Assembly (NCBI GenBank): GCA_032988165.1
Contig: JANTQF010000145.1
Location: 1 to 64,000 of the forward strand
Length of the DNA stretch: 64,000 bases
Direction: 5' to 3'
Source: Emmonsiellopsis sp. PD_33
Taxonomy: Eukaryota > Ascomycota > Eurotiomycetes > Onygenales > Ajellomycetaceae
Positions 11,408 to 20,655 of the stretch are shown here, one piece after another. Under the pieces are notes generated by a model. That model saw only the letters and a program-made list of their open reading frames with translations. It was not told the DNA's origin and searched no databases. The stretch's first letter is position 1; each line of letters opens with the position of its first letter. The translations under genes were made by a program, and so were the position numbers.

Positions 11408-13144
11408 ATGACCCTCCCCAAACCCCCGCGCGGGGGTGGTCTCGATCTACTCCGCTTCCTCAAACATACCAGTACCACTACCTCTTCCTCTTCCCCTCCG
11501 CTCTCTTCATATCTACCCTCCCCCTCTTCCTCAGTACACCAACCAATCTACGTCCTCGGAAACCCCTCCGCGGATCTAGATTCTATAATCTCCGCGATTA
11601 TCTATTCCTATTTTGCGTCGAGGTTTGGGACCTCTTCCTCTACATGGCCCTCTACAAACGCACCTGGAAATGGGAAATGCAATAAGGAGGAAGGGGGAAT
11701 TTCCTTCAGGCAATATATCCCGCTAATAAATCTACCCGATGTCCCCTGTGGGCGGGAGTTGGGGAGGTTGAGGCCAGAGTTTGTGGCCGCGTTGAGGTTG
11801 GCTGTGGGGTGGGATGGGGATGGGGATAGGGATGAGGAGGAGTTGGAGAGGAGTGTGTTGACTGTTGCGAATTTGAGGGAGAGATTAAAGACATCCCGCA
11901 GCCATGGTGGTGGGGAGGAGGGATTAGCAACAGCAACAGCAGCACTGGAAGGGAGTGGCGGGGTTATTGGGGATGACATCAATACCTCTGCGCGTCGATC
12001 CATAGACGAGCAAAATCTCGACATCATGCTCGTAGACTGGAACGCTCTGCCCAAACTCCAAACGCCATCATCATCAAGATCATCATTAGCAGAATCATCC
12101 GCCAATAGACAACCAACCCATGGCATCCAAGGCATCTCCGACACCCTCCCAAACATCCACCTCTCCATCATCGGCTGCATCGACCACCACGCCGACGAAT
12201 CTTTCGTCCCCAAGGAGACTACCCAGTTACTTGGCCCCCGCTGCATCCAGACGGGAGTGGGAAGCTGCACGTCACTTGTTGTTCGTGAGTTGAGGGAGCG
12301 GGGGCTATGGGCAGACAACAGTTCATCTCCCTCATCGAGCGGTGGTGAATCCCAAGCAGCCAAACTCGCCCTCGCTGCCATATTAATCGACACGGCAAAC
12401 ATGACCGCAAAAAGCAAAGTCTCCCCCGTCGACATTGCCGCTGTCGAGTTTCTCGAGGCGAAGATCCGGGCTGCCGCAGCCGCCATCATGGACCAGGTAC
12501 AAAATACCAACAGCAGTGCCTGGGACAGAGAATCCTTCTACACCACCATCTCCCGCGCAAAGGAAGACAGCGTGAACAACCTAACCGTCTCAGAGGTTCT
12601 GGGACGGGATTATAAGGAGTGGACCGCTACCTCTACGGCCCCAGAGGAGAAGGTGATCAAGATGGGCATATGCAGCGTCGTCAAGCCGCTCTCGTGGCTT
12701 CTGGAGAAATGCACGGGGGAGAAATCATCACCACAATCTCCCAAAACAGCCACCAATAATAAAGAAAAAGAAGATCCCCTCTTCATCCACCTAACCTCCT
12801 TCTCCACCGCTCAAAACCTCGACGTCGTCGCGGTGATGACCGCCTTCCGAACCACCGCAGACGATACATTCTGTCGGGAATTGCTGCTTTACGTGCTTAA
12901 TCCGGACTGTCGTGAGGGGGCGGAGAGGTTTGAGAAGGTTGCGGTGGGGGAGTTGGGGTTGGAAGAGGGGGGCTGGGGGGATGGTGAGGAAGGGGATTTG
13001 AGGGCTGGGGGTGGTGGTGGTGGTGGTGATGGTGGGTCGTATAAGCGTGTCTGGAGACAGATGGATGTTTCTAAGAGCCGGAAGGAGGTTGCGCCGTTGT
13101 TGAGGGCGGCGATGGGAGGGGAGAGGGGGGGTGGGAGGTTATAG
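11408..13144 (+). CDS. PPX1: Exopolyphosphatase, DHH superfamily
   Basis: Predicted to release phosphate from the ends of inorganic polyphosphate, as the yeast cytosolic PPX1 does. A single exon encodes 578 aa. Hallmarks of the DHH phosphoesterase fold are readable: GNPSADLDS near residues 51-59 (metal-binding Asp56 and Asp58), LVDWN near 208-212, and CIDHHADES with the DHH signature at about 259-261. A GSCTSLVV segment follows, then a C-terminal DHHA2-like part. The protein is longer than yeast PPX1 (about 400 aa) because of Ser-rich inserts near 20-45, 215-235 and 305-320, and a Gly/Glu-rich stretch close to the end (about 518-545). The start is the first ATG after a short leader with the in-frame family start. 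Family assignment is firm; substrate preference is inferred. Confidence 0.92.
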   Translation: MTLPKPPRGGGLDLLRFLKHTSTTTSSSSPPLSSYLPSPSSSVHQPIYVLGNPSADLDSIISAIIYSYFASRFGTSSSTWPSTNAPGNGKCNKEEGGISFRQYIPLINLPDVPCGRELGRLRPEFVAALRLAVGWDGDGDRDEEELERSVLTVANLRERLKTSRSHGGGEEGLATATAALEGSGGVIGDDINTSARRSIDEQNLDIMLVDWNALPKLQTPSSSRSSLAESSANRQPTHGIQGISDTLPNIHLSIIGCIDHHADESFVPKETTQLLGPRCIQTGVGSCTSLVVRELRERGLWADNSSSPSSSGGESQAAKLALAAILIDTANMTAKSKVSPVDIAAVEFLEAKIRAAAAAIMDQVQNTNSSAWDRESFYTTISRAKEDSVNNLTVSEVLGRDYKEWTATSTAPEEKVIKMGICSVVKPLSWLLEKCTGEKSSPQSPKTATNNKEKEDPLFIHLTSFSTAQNLDVVAVMTAFRTTADDTFCRELLLYVLNPDCREGAERFEKVAVGELGLEEGGWGDGEEGDLRAGGGGGGGDGGSYKRVWRQMDVSKSRKEVAPLLRAAMGGERGGGRL

Positions 13145-13736
13145 ATAGTGATTGTATTGCGTAAAGGGGTTGGTCAGTTGGGCAAAATGGCAGGATGGAT
13201 TTTTGTCGTTGATGTTGGCTATGGAGAAACATTCCAAGAGAACAGAAATATAAAGATGAAACATTTCATAATCAATCCAATACCATTGCCATAGACAGCA
13301 AGCAAATAAAATCCATCACTTGCATTACTTGGTTGCATGAATTATTTAAGCGAAAAGAGTCCCAAAATTAATTTAAAAACACATCAAAAGCCAAATGACC
13401 CAGTAAGTGAACCCCTAAACAAAAAAAAGCTAACAAAAAGGCAATGCTCTAGGCATATTGACCCAAACATATCAAAACAAAAGACACGAAATTCGTCGTA
13501 AATCTCCCGAATAGAATGCCAGGATAGGCAAGATCGGGAAGTGAAGTAGGAAATATTTGGACCCTGACATACCAGACTCAAAAACTCCCAACACAGCGCT
13601 AGAAAGACCAAAAGCGAAGCAAATAGTGAATCGAAACGGAAAGAAAAATTGGCCCAAAAGGAAACTCTAGAGCTTGTAGCGCACACTCCAGCCCAAAATT
13701 AAAACAAAATGAGATCAAAAATCCCCCTGAAGAAGA
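13145..13736. other. Convergent 3' flanks of PPX1 and CYK3
   Basis: This gap of about 590 bp separates two convergent genes. Short open frames exist on the minus strand but have no motif and biased, A-rich composition. I see only presumptive 3' untranslated sequence. Confidence 0.5.
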
Positions 13737-16700
13737 TCAAAAACACTCCCACTCCCCAAAAACACACCATCTCGCACTGCGATCCGCCAAGACTAGCCCC
13801 CTCCAAACCCCCCTCTCCCCAACCTTAATAACAGTCTCCCACACACTCCCATCCGGCGGACCATCACTGCCCCCCGCAACACCCAAATCCCCACCCCCGG
13901 TACTAGTCGAAAGCATATGATCCGCTTTCCTTGTCAGCCGTAGAATCCTGCCTGACGGCGCTTGGATGGCCAGTTTTGCCGGTTTCGAAGGCCCGGACCC
14001 CTTGGTGGATGAGGAGACGTTGGAGCTCGAAGCAGAGAAGGTTTGGTTGATGTATGAAGATGTGGTGGAGGCGTTGGAGCCGGTAGCGACGGAGGAGACC
14101 ATGCTCAGGGCACTGGCAGGGCGGGCGAAGGGGTTTGGTGAGAGGCGGCCGGCGGCGCTTTCATTAGGGTTGGGAGAGATGGACGGGAGGGAGGAAGGGT
14201 GCTGGCGGACAGCGAATACGAATGTGTTATTGACGGCTAGTCTGGAGCATTGGGGTTGGATGACATAGAGGTCATGGCGCTGGGCGTGTGGGGTTGGGTG
14301 GCGGAGGATGAAATCGTAGGGTGGGTTGTCGCCGGTGTGTATGATTGGGATGGCGAACGCCAATGGGTGGGGGATGTCCTTGATAGAATGCATGAGGCCC
14401 TTTTTCCCTGCGTATACCTTCAGAATGCCCTGACCTTCATCGCCAGGCAAGAGTGCTTTTATGGTGAATCGCTTTTGTCCGCCAACCCAATCCGGTTGCG
14501 CAAGAGCACGTTTCTTCACCACGTCACCACTCTCGAAGCAGTCGCCGTCTGCATCACGAGCAAAAGCAAGAGCTTCCACCTCTGCGACACACTCGACATC
14601 CGACGGGACATGAATACGAATTTGGGCGGTTTCAAGACCATTGATCCTATTAAGACTGGTGTCATAGGCTGGAATATGAAGGCCGTTTTTGAAGAACGGG
14701 GGACAGGCACAAGGCAGCGCAAGGAGGACGTCGGGAGAAACTTGTGGGCAGATGTGTTGCTGCTCAGGGTTGACAGGGACATGCGAATAGCAAATCTCCA
14801 TTGGACGAGCCAAAAAGTACCAGCTTTCGGCAGCATGAGAGCTCGAGCTTGAATAGAGACTTCTCCGGGGGTGGGTTGGGCCGGCCAATGAGCAATCCAT
14901 GATCCTCCACTCACCATCTATGAGCACAGCGTTCCACCAGTGATTTGGATTAGAGAGGCTGTCAAGGTCCACATGCTCGCCAGGGGTCTTCAAGTAGCCA
15001 TGGACAACTTCTGCATGCAATCCAACTGCAGAGCACATCTCCATGACGAGGAAAGCAACTTCCTGGGCGCAGCCTCTTTTCATTTGTATAACCCTCTTCA
15101 GGTCAACATTCCCGTCAATATCATCGTCCCAGGAAATCTTTTCTGCCACCCATGTAAAAATGGCGCGTAATCTCTGTGCATCGCTGCGATGAGGGCGACA
15201 GACATATCCTTGAGCTAGGCTGATGGGGTTGATCATTGCCGGGAGGCCGCTTAAGAAACGTGCACTCTTGTCCACCAATTGCAAATTAACGGCGCCCCAA
15301 TTAGTTGGTTCCGCGATTGGGAAGCCGTCAATGCCCTCATCTCCCTCCGCACTTTCATAGAGCTCTTCGACTGCATATATTACGGGGCAGTCAAGCATCT
15401 GGCAGCGCTCCGCTCTTTCAACTAGTTCGTTGCGGCTGGGCGACGTTGCCCTATTGACATCCCTTCGTACCTGAACCCAATCCAAATTCGCCCCCATATC
15501 CCTCGCAGCATTCTTTCCGGGATGAGGGGATGCATAGGACGATATCCCACCAAGACCCTTCGTGGGTGATGCAGATCTACTCGCCGGGCTTGCAGCCATG
15601 TTGCTTCTCGCAGTCGCAGCTCCTGTTTTGGCAGACTCGATAATTTTCTTGAGGAATCCGGTCTTTTTGGACTTGGGTGTCGTCAAACCTCCAAACATTG
15701 ACGGGGATTCCTTATTGTATTCGGCCCATCCAACAGCGGACGTGGCGCCTTGCCTGGAAGAATCGTGACTGGAGTGGTAAGAAATTCCAGTCAAAGGCGT
15801 CTGAGGCCTCATACCACTATTGGACTCCTTGTCAGACCCAATGAGCCCAGATGACCGCAGACTCATGGCAGTGTTTGGTCTATCCCTAGACATGCTACCA
15901 CTTTTAGTATGTCGTGCATAGCTTCCGGCGCTAGTTGCACTGAAACCTGACGCCGACGGGCCGCTCATCATGCTCTGCGAGGTACTGGTGGTAGCATTGC
16001 TCTGTACGCCGCTAGAAGAATTAGTCGCGCTCGATTTTGTGGTAAACGTCCGTCCAAGAACATCTTTACCCAACTCATACGCCGATTTCCGGTTTCGTAG
16101 TCGTGGTGCTTGGTTTGCAGCTGACTGGGTTCTTGAATGGAAAATTCCTTTCTTCGATGGTGTAGGAGGAAGGTCTTTATTGTTAGGTGGAAGGTGAAGC
16201 TCATCAGAAGACTTAGCATTTTGCTGTTGATGCAATTGTCGCAACCTGCTTTCCATTCTCTGCACATAATTGTTTAATTGCGGCGGTCCATCACCGTATC
16301 GATCAGCTGAATTACTATTTTCAAATTTCTGACCACCTCCAAGTCCTAAGGAAGTCATAGGACGGTCCAGTGGGTTAGGAGCGTCGCGTTCGTGCAGATG
16401 ATCGAAGGCTTCTGGGGACCATGGATGGAAGGGTGAACCAGAGCGTTCTGGTTCGGGCGAAGCACCACTGTGATTGAGACCCATGTCCTGTAACGACGAC
16501 ATAACATCTTCCATAGCATCTCTGAGGGGAGATGGGGTATGACCATAGATAGCAGGGGATGGTGGGTGCGGGGAGGGTGTCCTGGAGATGGTGGGGTAGG
16601 CATTATTCATATCATAAGGTACAAGCGCGGGAGATGGTGTGTGTCTCGACGGTGGTGGCTGGCTTCTTACTGAAATCCGATGAGGTGGAGGAGGGGGAGG

Positions 16701-17882
16701 GGGGGGGGATTCAGCGTCTCGTGACGGGGCGGGAGAAATAGCCTGGTATGAGAAGGATCCCCGGTGATGCATTGAGGGCGCAGGAGAAATATTACGAGGA
16801 GATTCGTGTTGGGAAAAGGACCCACGATGTTGCATTGGCGATGGCGACATGGCTCGAGATATAGATTCATGATGGTGCATAGGAGGTGGAGGCGGCTGTT
16901 GTTGTGATATGGAGCTACGATGTTGCATAGGCAAGGGAGACATAGCACGAGGAGGTTGGTGCAGGGAAATGGAGCCACGATGGTGCATAGGTGGCGCAGG
17001 AGAGACAGGCCGATGCTGCTGCTGGGAGATGGAGCCACGGTGCTGCATAGGCAAGGGAGATAGCGCCCTAGGAGGTTGGTGCTGGGAAACAGACCCGCGG
17101 TGGCGCATGGATGGTGCGGGAGAAACCGCTCGAGGAGGCTGTTGCTGGGAGATTGATCCATGGTGTTGCACAGGCAAGGGAGACATGGCACGAGAAATAG
17201 ACCCACGATGCTGCATAGGCGATGGTGATACAGCACGAAAAGGTTGCTGCTGAGAGCCAGATCCACGATGCTGTATAGGCGCTGGCGAAGTGGCGCGAGC
17301 AATAGACCCCCGATGCTGTATTGGAGCTGGAGAAGGAGCACGAGGTGAACGACGAGACGCCGACGCACGATGTTTTCTCAACGAAGGAGGTGTGCCTGCT
17401 GAACTAGTGCTTTCTCGACTGGACGAGTTCTCCGAAGACGAGAGGGCCTGCTGTCTTGTGCTCTCCTTCGTCCTCCTCAACGCCTCAGACGGTCCTATAG
17501 CTTCCTTGTAGCCCTGGAATGGCTTTCGAAATATCGTTTTCTGTTTTCTGGGGGAGGAGGCCGCTGCTGAATTGGACGCTGACATTCGACGCAAATCAAT
17601 CGACCCAGGAGCAGCCGGCCCGCCCGGTAGAGGGCTCACAGACCGACTACCAGGGACGAAGTCATCTCCAAGCACCTTGACGAAATTCGAAGGGAAGACC
17701 CCAACCATACGCTTGTCTCGACGCAGACGGCCTGTCCACCACGAGCCGTCACCAGCGTTTAGACATTCAATAAGATCTCCCTCTATAAAGCCCAAGTCTC
17801 GTTTTGTTTCCCCGCCCCACGAGTATACGGCGCGGCACCAACAGGGGAATCGAGTAGGAAGGGAGGGTGCTTCGAGAGCCAT
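13737..17882 (-). CDS. CYK3: Cytokinesis protein 3 homologue (SH3 plus transglutaminase-like)
   Basis: Predicted contractile-ring/septum factor; yeast Cyk3 promotes primary septum formation at the bud neck. One exon gives 1381 aa from the ATG at 17882; the open frame reaches further upstream only through a TTG. Residues about 7-72 form an SH3 domain (CWCRAVYSWGGE, WWTGRL, VGVFPSNFVKVL). Residues about 175-390 are a degenerate Pro/Gln/His-rich repeat built on HRGSISQQQPPRAVSP. A disordered Ser-rich region follows. The transglutaminase-like core at about 870-1000 keeps His981 (NHWWNAV) and Asp996 (WRIMDCS). The position matching the catalytic Cys appears to be Ala939, with Cys938 beside it, so it is probably a non-enzymatic fold, as reported for fungal Cyk3. 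The C-terminal third is a conserved-looking region of unknown fold. Confidence 0.92.
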   Translation of the reverse strand: MALEAPSLPTRFPCWCRAVYSWGGETKRDLGFIEGDLIECLNAGDGSWWTGRLRRDKRMVGVFPSNFVKVLGDDFVPGSRSVSPLPGGPAAPGSIDLRRMSASNSAAASSPRKQKTIFRKPFQGYKEAIGPSEALRRTKESTRQQALSSSENSSSRESTSSAGTPPSLRKHRASASRRSPRAPSPAPIQHRGSIARATSPAPIQHRGSGSQQQPFRAVSPSPMQHRGSISRAMSPLPVQHHGSISQQQPPRAVSPAPSMRHRGSVSQHQPPRALSPLPMQHRGSISQQQHRPVSPAPPMHHRGSISLHQPPRAMSPLPMQHRSSISQQQPPPPPMHHHESISRAMSPSPMQHRGSFSQHESPRNISPAPSMHHRGSFSYQAISPAPSRDAESPPPPPPPPHRISVRSQPPPSRHTPSPALVPYDMNNAYPTISRTPSPHPPSPAIYGHTPSPLRDAMEDVMSSLQDMGLNHSGASPEPERSGSPFHPWSPEAFDHLHERDAPNPLDRPMTSLGLGGGQKFENSNSADRYGDGPPQLNNYVQRMESRLRQLHQQQNAKSSDELHLPPNNKDLPPTPSKKGIFHSRTQSAANQAPRLRNRKSAYELGKDVLGRTFTTKSSATNSSSGVQSNATTSTSQSMMSGPSASGFSATSAGSYARHTKSGSMSRDRPNTAMSLRSSGLIGSDKESNSGMRPQTPLTGISYHSSHDSSRQGATSAVGWAEYNKESPSMFGGLTTPKSKKTGFLKKIIESAKTGAATARSNMAASPASRSASPTKGLGGISSYASPHPGKNAARDMGANLDWVQVRRDVNRATSPSRNELVERAERCQMLDCPVIYAVEELYESAEGDEGIDGFPIAEPTNWGAVNLQLVDKSARFLSGLPAMINPISLAQGYVCRPHRSDAQRLRAIFTWVAEKISWDDDIDGNVDLKRVIQMKRGCAQEVAFLVMEMCSAVGLHAEVVHGYLKTPGEHVDLDSLSNPNHWWNAVLIDGEWRIMDCSLAGPTHPRRSLYSSSSSHAAESWYFLARPMEICYSHVPVNPEQQHICPQVSPDVLLALPCACPPFFKNGLHIPAYDTSLNRINGLETAQIRIHVPSDVECVAEVEALAFARDADGDCFESGDVVKKRALAQPDWVGGQKRFTIKALLPGDEGQGILKVYAGKKGLMHSIKDIPHPLAFAIPIIHTGDNPPYDFILRHPTPHAQRHDLYVIQPQCSRLAVNNTFVFAVRQHPSSLPSISPNPNESAAGRLSPNPFARPASALSMVSSVATGSNASTTSSYINQTFSASSSNVSSSTKGSGPSKPAKLAIQAPSGRILRLTRKADHMLSTSTGGGDLGVAGGSDGPPDGSVWETVIKVGERGVWRGLVLADRSARWCVFGEWECF
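16740..17340 (-). repeat. In-frame degenerate coding repeat in CYK3
   Basis: About 12 copies of a codon-aligned repeat encode variants of M-Q/H-H-R-G-S-I-S plus Q-Q-Q-P-P-R-A-V/M-S-P. On the plus strand they read as acgatgttgcatag and ggagatgg-cacga words spaced by roughly 36-72 nt. Copies vary mainly in the number of Gln and Pro codons, so length variation between strains would be expected. Confidence 0.8.
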
Positions 17883-18454
17883 TGTGATGAAAGTAGTTGA
17901 GAGGTCGGAGGAATGGGGATAAGGTGAAAGTGGTGAGAATTGCAAAAATCACAACATTGGCGGTTGTGGACGACGAGGGATTTCAGTTGCAACCAGCCTG
18001 CTGGGTGCGGAGTAGGACAGCAATGCGACACACCGCCTAGTAACGAGGGAGGGAGGAGGAAAGGGCGCCGTAGGAGGCGGCCGTTAGCATGGAGAGAGTC
18101 GAGTATCCATAAGCAGCGCGTAACAGACGTCAAGCAGCGTTTGCCAGTGAGATCAAGGTGCGGAGAGCGGCAAGTTGGGCGGTGATGGCGGTGTTTGGAG
18201 CGATGAGGTTCGATGGCAACGGATGTTGTGGTGTTTACGTGTTGCCGTTTCGGGCCTAGCGCGCCACCCAAGCTTATCGTGTAGGGCTGAGCTCTCCACC
18301 CGCCTTGGCCCGATTAGGAAATGCCCCCAGCTTCAATTTTTCCTTTTCCGGCCTGAGCTCGTTCACGCCAGGATAGGCACACACCGGCACCCAATTGACA
18401 CGGTGTTTGTTGCTAAAGCTGCCATTCAGGCCTGTGCAATTATGTACACATCCC
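17883..18454. other. Upstream region of CYK3
   Basis: About 570 bp between the CYK3 start and the 3' end of the eIF2B-family gene, both on the minus strand. It is GC-rich near 18040-18130. No gene or RNA is recognised; it should contain the CYK3 promoter and the neighbour's 3' end. Confidence 0.5.
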
Positions 18455-19921
18455 TCAACCACCGAAGCACCCGAACAGCTGCTTCTCCGCTTGCAGCACC
18501 AGCTGGGATTGCTCCTTGATCCCGTCCCCGTCCAGGATGCCTGTCTCGCAAATATAGCGGTCGATGTACTTGGCTGGAACCCACTCGAAATACACATTCT
18601 TGCATTCCACCACGGTCTGCCATAGCTGAGTGCTTATTGTGCCCATCGTTCCCTCCGGTTGTCCGCCCCAGATGCGCTCCAGCTCCTGGGCGTCGTTCTC
18701 TTCATCCTTGTGCTGAGACATTGCCCCAGGTCTTGCAATCTTCTCGAGATCTGATATGACGGCGACAGACACGCGATCTGATACCACCTTCGAGCACACT
18801 GCGGCAGCCAAGCTCCCAGTTTTATTACTCACGTCGCCCTCTTCCGATATCCGATCGGCTCCGAGAAGGACAACATCAACGTCCCTCGCCAGAATACCAA
18901 CACTGGCATCCGACGCAATCCTGATACGCAATCGATCTGTGGCCCCAATGGCCTGCGCAGCCTGGACCAGATCCCTCGCCGTCCCAACGCCCTCACACAA
19001 TGGCCTCGATTCCATAATATTCAATTGAATATTCAACCCTGTATTCGGATTATCCCTATTCTCCGCCTCCAATACGGCTATCAACGCGCTCCTAATTGTC
19101 GAGCTCGAACTCAGCGTCAACACTTTAACCACCCTGATTTTCTCCTCCCAGATATCCACCTCAGACCGGCTCTTCTCCCACAGAAAATCCCTTAACCCCG
19201 CCGCAATGCTGGCCTGCTGTTCCCCCTCGTACCTCTGCGTCAAATACTCATGCATCCTATCTATCCCTAGCCTGATCTGCTCCGCCCCATCCCCGCCACC
19301 AGTCTCCTCATCCACTTCCCTCTTCGGCCCTAACACCCCGTACTCCCCCTCCTTCAACTCCGGCAGGCCTAGCCTCCTCCTATCCAACGCTTTGACAATC
19401 GCACTAGTAATTGCCGCATTCATACTCGGCCGGCCATACTTGGTCAATATCCAGCCCGCCTTCCGACAAGACTCCCACCACGTCTCGACAGGCGAGTGCG
19501 GGGAACCCCGCAGCTTCCCGCCCACCTCCCTAGTCTTATCCGCCTCCGTCTCATCGATCAGCCGCGCGCCAATGATCTCAGCAATCCGCACGAGCGAGAC
19601 GATGGCTCGTGTGGCGAGCTCCTTGGCCCCGCTGGTGTGGTCTGTGCGCAGGCGAAGGAGCCCGTTGGAGAGCGCCGCTTTTGCTTCGGGGTAGGCGGTC
19701 ACTTCCAGCTTGTAGGTGGGCAAGCCGGGGGGTGGGGTGGAGAGATCTGGGACCGAGAGGCCAGCGGCGGCTTGCAGGGCTTGCATGGTGTGTAGCGAGA
19801 GGGCAGGAACGGTAGGAAAAGCTGGACAATGGCGGATTCTGCACTGTACAAAGGGGGCTCTGGTGGATAGGATTGACCGTGTAATGAATGCTGTGAGTTG
19901 GAGTTGTTGTCTTGGTAGCAT
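18455..19921 (-). CDS. eIF2B alpha/beta/delta-family (IF-2B superfamily) protein
   Basis: Member of the Rossmann-like superfamily shared by regulatory eIF2B subunits, methylthioribose-1-P isomerase and ribose-1,5-bisphosphate isomerase. From the ATG at 19921 it gives 488 aa in one exon. Diagnostic segments are DHTSGAKELATRAIVSLVRI, LTLSSSSTIRSAL, RPLCEGVGTARDL, and VVLLGADRISEEGD followed by SNKTGS. The isomerase-type Cys motif is not seen, which favours an eIF2B-like non-catalytic protein. The N-terminal 45 residues are rich in Arg/Gln/Ser/Thr and lack acidic residues, like a mitochondrial presequence. A second ATG at 19786 would give a 443-aa form that starts MQALQAAAG. The open frame upstream of 19921 opens only on a TTG. 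Whether it is a true eIF2B subunit or a paralogue cannot be decided here. Confidence 0.8.
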   Translation of the reverse strand: MLPRQQLQLTAFITRSILSTRAPFVQCRIRHCPAFPTVPALSLHTMQALQAAAGLSVPDLSTPPPGLPTYKLEVTAYPEAKAALSNGLLRLRTDHTSGAKELATRAIVSLVRIAEIIGARLIDETEADKTREVGGKLRGSPHSPVETWWESCRKAGWILTKYGRPSMNAAITSAIVKALDRRRLGLPELKEGEYGVLGPKREVDEETGGGDGAEQIRLGIDRMHEYLTQRYEGEQQASIAAGLRDFLWEKSRSEVDIWEEKIRVVKVLTLSSSSTIRSALIAVLEAENRDNPNTGLNIQLNIMESRPLCEGVGTARDLVQAAQAIGATDRLRIRIASDASVGILARDVDVVLLGADRISEEGDVSNKTGSLAAAVCSKVVSDRVSVAVISDLEKIARPGAMSQHKDEENDAQELERIWGGQPEGTMGTISTQLWQTVVECKNVYFEWVPAKYIDRYICETGILDGDGIKEQSQLVLQAEKQLFGCFGG

Positions 19922-20655
19922 AATACTAGCATTGCGTTGGAGCTGGAGCTGGAGCTTGTGTGGGGTCAACGGGCAGGAAGGCGGGGAGCTTGCAATGGCT
20001 TACATCATTGCCCAAACTTAAATTTACGGTGAGGGGATACATAGTTGGGATAAGGTAGGCAATATATCTCAATGATGAACTAACTACATGCCGGAGTTCA
20101 AGCTTGTACCACTGACTATTTCATATAATTTTCTCAATCATCGATCCGTAACTAGTAGAATGATTACTGGCGTGCGGGAATATATATTTCGTGCGCATCC
20201 ATCCATAGACCCCCTAACTGAGGCAAAAATCCCACAATCCAGATGCGTGATAAATAGATAAAGTGATCACTGCTTCAAGGAAATGGTATGCAATTAATTC
20301 AATTTAATACTCAATCAACACCTGATGTACAAATCCCTTGCGTCTGTGAACCATAAAAGGCCCAATGTGATTAGCAACCAACCATTGGAGACCAATGTGT
20401 TTAAAAAAACGAAACCAAAAAAAAAAAAAAAAAAAACCGCACAAAAAGCATCAATTTCGAATACCAAACATCCTCCCTCCCCTTAACAAACTAGAAACTA
20501 CCTACATGGGTTTCTCCCTCCTCCCGCGAGCGTGCTCGCTTTTGCTGGTTGGTCCCTTCTATACAAAAGACTTCAAACACACACAGACAAATAAAAAAAA
20601 AGAACAAAACACATCCATCCCAGTATCCCCATGCAACCTATACAGTTCTCACCCA
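19922..20655. other. Intergenic between two minus-strand genes
   Basis: About 730 bp, holding the promoter of the eIF2B-family gene and the 3' flank of the chromodomain-HDA2/3 gene. A 20-A tract lies at 20417-20436. A 162-codon plus-strand frame here is lysine/arginine-rich simple sequence plus the antisense of the neighbouring gene, so it is not called. Confidence 0.5.

Noticed and set aside
11608..12510. 300-codon minus-strand frame opposite PPX1
   Set aside because: It is antisense to the conserved DHH domain; the plus strand has clear catalytic motifs.
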